Assembly (NCBI GenBank): GCA_902800255.1
Contig: CADCDV010000010.1
Coordinates: 1 to 8,786 of the forward strand
Source: an uncultured Erysipelotrichaceae bacterium
GTDB lineage: Bacteria > Bacillota_I > Bacilli_A > RFN20 > CAG-826
Direction of reading: 5' to 3'
DNA length: 8,786 nt
The translations under genes and the position numbers were made by a program. Shown here piece after piece: positions 5,759 through 8,786 of this stretch (position 1 is its first letter; the number at the start of each line of letters is the position of its first letter). A model generated the notes under the pieces. That model was not told the origin of the DNA and ran no database searches. It worked only from the letters and a program-made list of their open reading frames with translations.

Positions 5759-7143
5759 TGATGAAATTCATTAAGAGCAAAAAGCTCGGCTACTGGTTCA
5801 TGGTAGCCACCGCGATCCTCTCGCTTCTCTTATTCATTATCTACATCGCCACCTATGAGCCAGGCCAATTCGGCCATGGCCACACCATGCCTAACAGTGC
5901 CGCCAGCTACGCCACCGAGCTAGTCTGGATCTGGGCGCTCTTCGCCTTCCTTGTTCAGCTTGCCGCTCTTGCCGCTCCTGAGCACAAATGGCTTGAGATC
6001 GTCGTCATCGGCTGCATCGGCGGAGCCCTCTTTGTCGAGATCCAGCTTTGCCCAACCGTCTTAGCGGCCCTTGGTACTGGCGTCGCTTACGAAGGCGGTT
6101 CCCTCGAGCTCCATTTAACCTATTTAATCCTTATTCTTCTTGCTCTTGCCATCGGCGTCGCTTCCTGCTTCATGGAAAGCATCGGAGAAGAGGAGAAAGA
6201 AGAGCTTAAGAAGACCTTCGCCATGCCACGTTTAGCTGGCGCGGCCGGTCTTGCTGGCGTTCTCGCCATCGTCGGTATCGTTCTCTCCTCCAGCTTAGGC
6301 GCTGCCCAGTCTGGTCCAAACAACGTCATCGACCCAACTGCCTCCTCTGAACCAGCGAAAAATCCTTTCGTCATCGACCTTCAGAAGGAATTCGGCGACA
6401 AGGTTGACGCTTCTTACACCTTCGACCCAACCGGTGTTCACTTCAGCAAAGATAGCAACGAATATAGCACCAAATCCACCAGCGAAATCCAGAACGCTGT
6501 CGGTAGCAGCTACACCCGTGACGACGCTAACTTAGTCTATTGCTTCGAAGGTGCCTACGCCGAAGGCTGGCAGGGTGACTACTCCAAGCACTACGCCTAT
6601 CTCTATCTTTGGGATGATGGCTTATACAACGGTGAATCCAATGGTACCAAGATCTATGGTTACTGGTATGACACCGAAGAGGGCGGCGAAGCCGGTGCGA
6701 CCTTAGTCATGGTCGACAACCGTGGCCGTGACAACGACATGGTCTGCTCCGTCAACACCTCCAAGTTCTACAAGTGGGTCACCGAGGTTAAGTCCTCCCT
6801 CAACAATGGCCGTACCATCAAGGCTTTCGGCTATTACTACTACCCAGTCATCGGCTTCTATGTCGACCCAGGCGTTGATTACGTCGTCGTCGAGAAAGCC
6901 GAAGATATTGATGACACCATCACTCTTGGCTGGACCGGCATGAGAGTTCTCAACAACTACACCGTCGGTTCCGTCTTCGATGCCGCTGCCAACCTTACCT
7001 TTGGCGCCGTCACCGATACTGATGATGCCAACGTCAAGAAGGTCACCGCTACCTGGAAGACCTATTCTTGGGACACCAAAATCTATATTGGAAGCGCCCC
7101 AGCTGCTGAAGCCCCAGCCGCTTCGACCGCTGAAGCTGCCTAA
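5758..7143 (+). CDS. Five-helix membrane protein with large extracellular domain, function unknown
   Basis: I do not recognise this 461-residue protein. It has a short positive N-terminus (KFIKSKK) and five hydrophobic helices at about 12-33, 54-73, 79-105, 117-139 and 159-180. The charged loop EEEKEELKK (144-152) fits the cytoplasmic side between helices 4 and 5, which places residues 182-461 outside. Glu94 and His119 lie within or at the edge of helices 3 and 4. The outer part is rich in Tyr, Trp, Asp and Gly, including a YYYY run, looks beta-rich, and ends in an Ala/Pro/Glu tail (SAPAAEAPAAS). Its start overlaps the GH3 stop, so the two are made together and probably work together at the membrane. 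Inferred roles are a partner or scaffold for the GH3, or a glycan-binding sensor. No transporter or enzyme motif was seen. Confidence 0.88.
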   Translation: MMKFIKSKKLGYWFMVATAILSLLLFIIYIATYEPGQFGHGHTMPNSAASYATELVWIWALFAFLVQLAALAAPEHKWLEIVVIGCIGGALFVEIQLCPTVLAALGTGVAYEGGSLELHLTYLILILLALAIGVASCFMESIGEEEKEELKKTFAMPRLAGAAGLAGVLAIVGIVLSSSLGAAQSGPNNVIDPTASSEPAKNPFVIDLQKEFGDKVDASYTFDPTGVHFSKDSNEYSTKSTSEIQNAVGSSYTRDDANLVYCFEGAYAEGWQGDYSKHYAYLYLWDDGLYNGESNGTKIYGYWYDTEEGGEAGATLVMVDNRGRDNDMVCSVNTSKFYKWVTEVKSSLNNGRTIKAFGYYYYPVIGFYVDPGVDYVVVEKAEDIDDTITLGWTGMRVLNNYTVGSVFDAAANLTFGAVTDTDDANVKKVTATWKTYSWDTKIYIGSAPAAEAPAASTAEAA

Positions 7144-7163
7144 TACTAGGTAAACAAAAAATC

Positions 7164-7192
7164 GAGGTCACTCATCGAGTGGCCTCTTTTTT
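7164..7192 (+). terminator. Rho-independent terminator of the GH3 operon
   Basis: A ten-base stem (GAGGTCACTC with GAGTGGCCTC, one T-G pair) closes an ATC loop and is followed by six T bases. It lies 21 bases after the stop of the membrane protein and separates the operon from the phosphatase gene. Confidence 0.92.
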
Positions 7193-7257
7193 CATCTATC
7201 TAAAGATTTCCCCCTCAAATAACGAAGAAATATCTAGTGTAAGGGCTTTCCAACCTA

Positions 7258-7263
7258 TATACT
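7258..7263 (+). promoter_or_regulatory. Possible -10 box of the phosphatase gene
   Basis: TATACT matches TATAAT at 5 of 6 positions about 55 bases before ATG 7318. No good -35 is found at 16-18 bases upstream, so the promoter may need an activator or the call may be wrong. A separate promoter is expected because a terminator lies upstream. Confidence 0.3.
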
Positions 7264-7282
7264 AATCATGTTTGAAAATCGC

Positions 7283-7298
7283 TCACCCTTAAGGGTGA
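7283..7298. repeat. Perfect 16-base palindrome in the phosphatase leader
   Basis: TCACCCTTAAGGGTGA is its own reverse complement. It sits between the possible -10 box and the ribosome binding site AAAGGAGAT (7305-7313). It could be an operator for a dimeric repressor; as RNA the stem would be limited by the need for a loop. Confidence 0.5.
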
Positions 7299-7317
7299 AG
7301 CGTAAAAGGAGATAAAC

Positions 7318-8786
7318 ATGAAACTCAATAAGAAGATTCTTGTCCTCTCTGCTCTTCTTTGCTTAGGACTCGGCGGCTGCGTCGGCCCAAGCGGAAATAG
7401 TGGAGCAGGTAGCGAAGAATCCCTCGCCCCATGGAGCGACCCAGGAACCGCTGACTTCGTGAACGTCACCGAATTCGACGAGCCAATCGATGTCCGTACC
7501 GATGATCAGAAAGCCTTCATCGAATATGATGGCGATTATAGCGCTCTCCAGCAAAGCGACTTCACTGGCACTTACCACACGAATCCTAACGAGTCCCAGT
7601 CCGAAGCCAAGACCTTCGAGATCGCTTTCGAGCACGAGACCGACAAGGAAGTCTCTTCCTACGAAGTCGAGATCAGCTTAAAGAACAACATGGAAGATGC
7701 CTGGAGCTTCCCAGCCAAAGATGGCAAAGCCACCATCCAGAACCTCTTCATCGGCAGCACCTATTACTACCGTGTCAAAGCCAACTACGCCGAAGGTGAG
7801 CCAGAATATTCCTTCGTCAAGACCCTTGAGACCGTTGATGCCGCCCCACGTATCGTCAATATCGACGGCATGACCAACTGCCGTGACCTTGGTGGCAAGA
7901 TGACCGCCAGTGGTGCCAAGATCAGACAAGGCCTTCTTTATAGAACCGCCTCCCTTGACGACAACCAGTCCCAGTCCATCATCACCGATACTGGCAGAGC
8001 CGTTGCGAGAAAATACCTTGGCATGAAGACCGAGATCGACCTTCGCGGTGGCCCAAATGGCACCGGAGGAGAGGGCAGTGGTTCCTTCACCGGTTCTTCG
8101 AAGCTTGACGCTGAGACCGATTACAAGTTCATCCCATTTGCCTACTCTAATGGCAAAGACAACCTCTTCCGTAACATCATCCCAGTCAGAAGATTCTTCG
8201 AGACCTTAGCCACCCCTGAGGCCTTCCCAGCCTTCTTCCATTGCCGTATCGGCACCGATAGAACCGGCTTATGCGCCACGCTCCTCAATGGACTTCTTGG
8301 CCTTAGCTTACAGGAAATCTATCAGGATTATCTCTTCTCGAACTTCGGAAGAATCGGCAAAACATCGACCGTTGGCCAGGCCAATGAAGATGGTATCGCC
8401 GGCTACGTCCATGAGCTTACCGCCTTCGATGGCGAAACCCTCCAAGAGAGAGTCTATAACTTCCTTCTCACCATCGGCGTCAAAGAAGCCACTCTCCAGA
8501 ACATCCTCGACACCATGCTCGAAGGACCAAAACCAGAGCTCAACCCAAAGAAAGTCAACTTGACCCACGCCGAAGACTTCGATCTTGATGGCGCGACCAT
8601 CGTCGATAGCGACGCCTTCCGTTCCCCAGAGAAAGCCGCTAAGCTCTCTCAGGGCAACAAGATCTCCTATACCTTCACTTCCGATAAGGCAGTGGAGGCC
8701 TCGATCACCGCGATGATGACGAGCAAGACCACCTCTGGCGCCCTTAACAGCGCACTCAAAGTCACTTTAGACGGCACTGAGCTTAG
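7318..8786 (+). CDS. Surface lipoprotein tyrosine phosphatase-like enzyme (3' end outside window)
   Basis: The 489 codons present begin with a lipoprotein signal peptide; the lipobox L-G-G-C puts the lipid on Cys21. A low-complexity linker and a Fn3-like beta domain (about 75-175) follow. Residues about 180-400 form a Y_phosphatase3-type (PF13350-like) domain: N187-x-R-D-L-G-G, RQGLLYRTASLDD, EIDLRGG at 239-245, and the phosphate-binding loop H308-C309-R-I-G-T-D-R315-T-G, a complete HCX5R signature with Cys309 as nucleophile. The loop has Thr where MptpB/LipA-class enzymes have Lys (GKDR), but keeps the Asp. From about 414 (LTHAEDFDLDGA) a new beta-rich region resembles the start of a CBM6/35-like module and is cut by the window end. 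It probably dephosphorylates something outside the cell: a protein, phospholipid, phosphosugar or inositol phosphate. ATG 7318 has a good ribosome binding site. Of 17 Pro codons, 15 are CCA. Confidence 0.88.
   Translation, partial: MKLNKKILVLSALLCLGLGGCVGPSGNSGAGSEESLAPWSDPGTADFVNVTEFDEPIDVRTDDQKAFIEYDGDYSALQQSDFTGTYHTNPNESQSEAKTFEIAFEHETDKEVSSYEVEISLKNNMEDAWSFPAKDGKATIQNLFIGSTYYYRVKANYAEGEPEYSFVKTLETVDAAPRIVNIDGMTNCRDLGGKMTASGAKIRQGLLYRTASLDDNQSQSIITDTGRAVARKYLGMKTEIDLRGGPNGTGGEGSGSFTGSSKLDAETDYKFIPFAYSNGKDNLFRNIIPVRRFFETLATPEAFPAFFHCRIGTDRTGLCATLLNGLLGLSLQEIYQDYLFSNFGRIGKTSTVGQANEDGIAGYVHELTAFDGETLQERVYNFLLTIGVKEATLQNILDTMLEGPKPELNPKKVNLTHAEDFDLDGATIVDSDAFRSPEKAAKLSQGNKISYTFTSDKAVEASITAMMTSKTTSGALNSALKVTLDGTEL

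Noticed and set aside
7271..7286. cre-like sequence before the phosphatase gene (TGAAAATCGCTCAC)
   Set aside because: One extra base between the TGNAA part and the CG breaks the consensus spacing.
1..8786. CRISPR array, transposase, tRNA or rRNA genes
   Set aside because: No regularly spaced repeats, transposase motifs, terminal inverted repeats or tRNA-like cloverleaf with a CCA end were seen on either strand by eye.

Overview
The window looks like a chromosomal segment of a Bacillota-type (Gram-positive, low-GC lineage) bacterium, probably an uncultured gut or rumen member of the Bacilli. This placement is an inference. It rests on strong AGGAGG-like ribosome binding sites, lipoprotein signal peptides with short lipoboxes, a sequence fitting the CcpA cre consensus, AT-rich intergenic DNA, and a glycoside hydrolase family 3 (GH3) enzyme with the domain order known from rumen clostridia. 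In-frame tryptophans use TGG and no in-frame TGA was needed, so the standard code fits.

Layout. Bases 1-178 hold the last 58 codons of a SASA/CE6-like esterase. Bases 191-1252 hold a complete tandem paralogue that is an exported lipoprotein. The two are 12 bases apart. A bidirectional terminator (about 1271-1297) separates them from a convergent AraC-family regulator (1300-2253, minus strand). Next comes a 514-base AT-rich intergenic region (2254-2767) with promoter-like sequences in both directions, several inverted repeats, a repeated ATCGCA-type motif and a cre-like box over the -35 of the rightward promoter. That promoter serves a two-gene operon: a GH3 enzyme with reversed domain order, anchored in the membrane at one or both ends (2768-5758), and a translationally coupled five-helix membrane protein with a large extracellular domain of unknown function (5758-7143). 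A strong terminator (7164-7192) closes the operon. The last gene (7318 to beyond the window end) encodes a surface lipoprotein with a Fn3-like domain, a protein tyrosine phosphatase-type domain with a complete HCX5R loop, and the start of a carbohydrate-binding-like domain.

Together the genes suggest a surface carbohydrate-processing locus. Esterases would remove acyl groups and the membrane-tethered GH3 would trim terminal sugars close to the cell, under an AraC regulator and carbon catabolite control. No transporter lies inside the window, so the substrate cannot be named. The least explained parts are the GH3-coupled membrane protein, the secreted phosphatase lipoprotein, and the loss of a probable catalytic Asp in the complete esterase copy.
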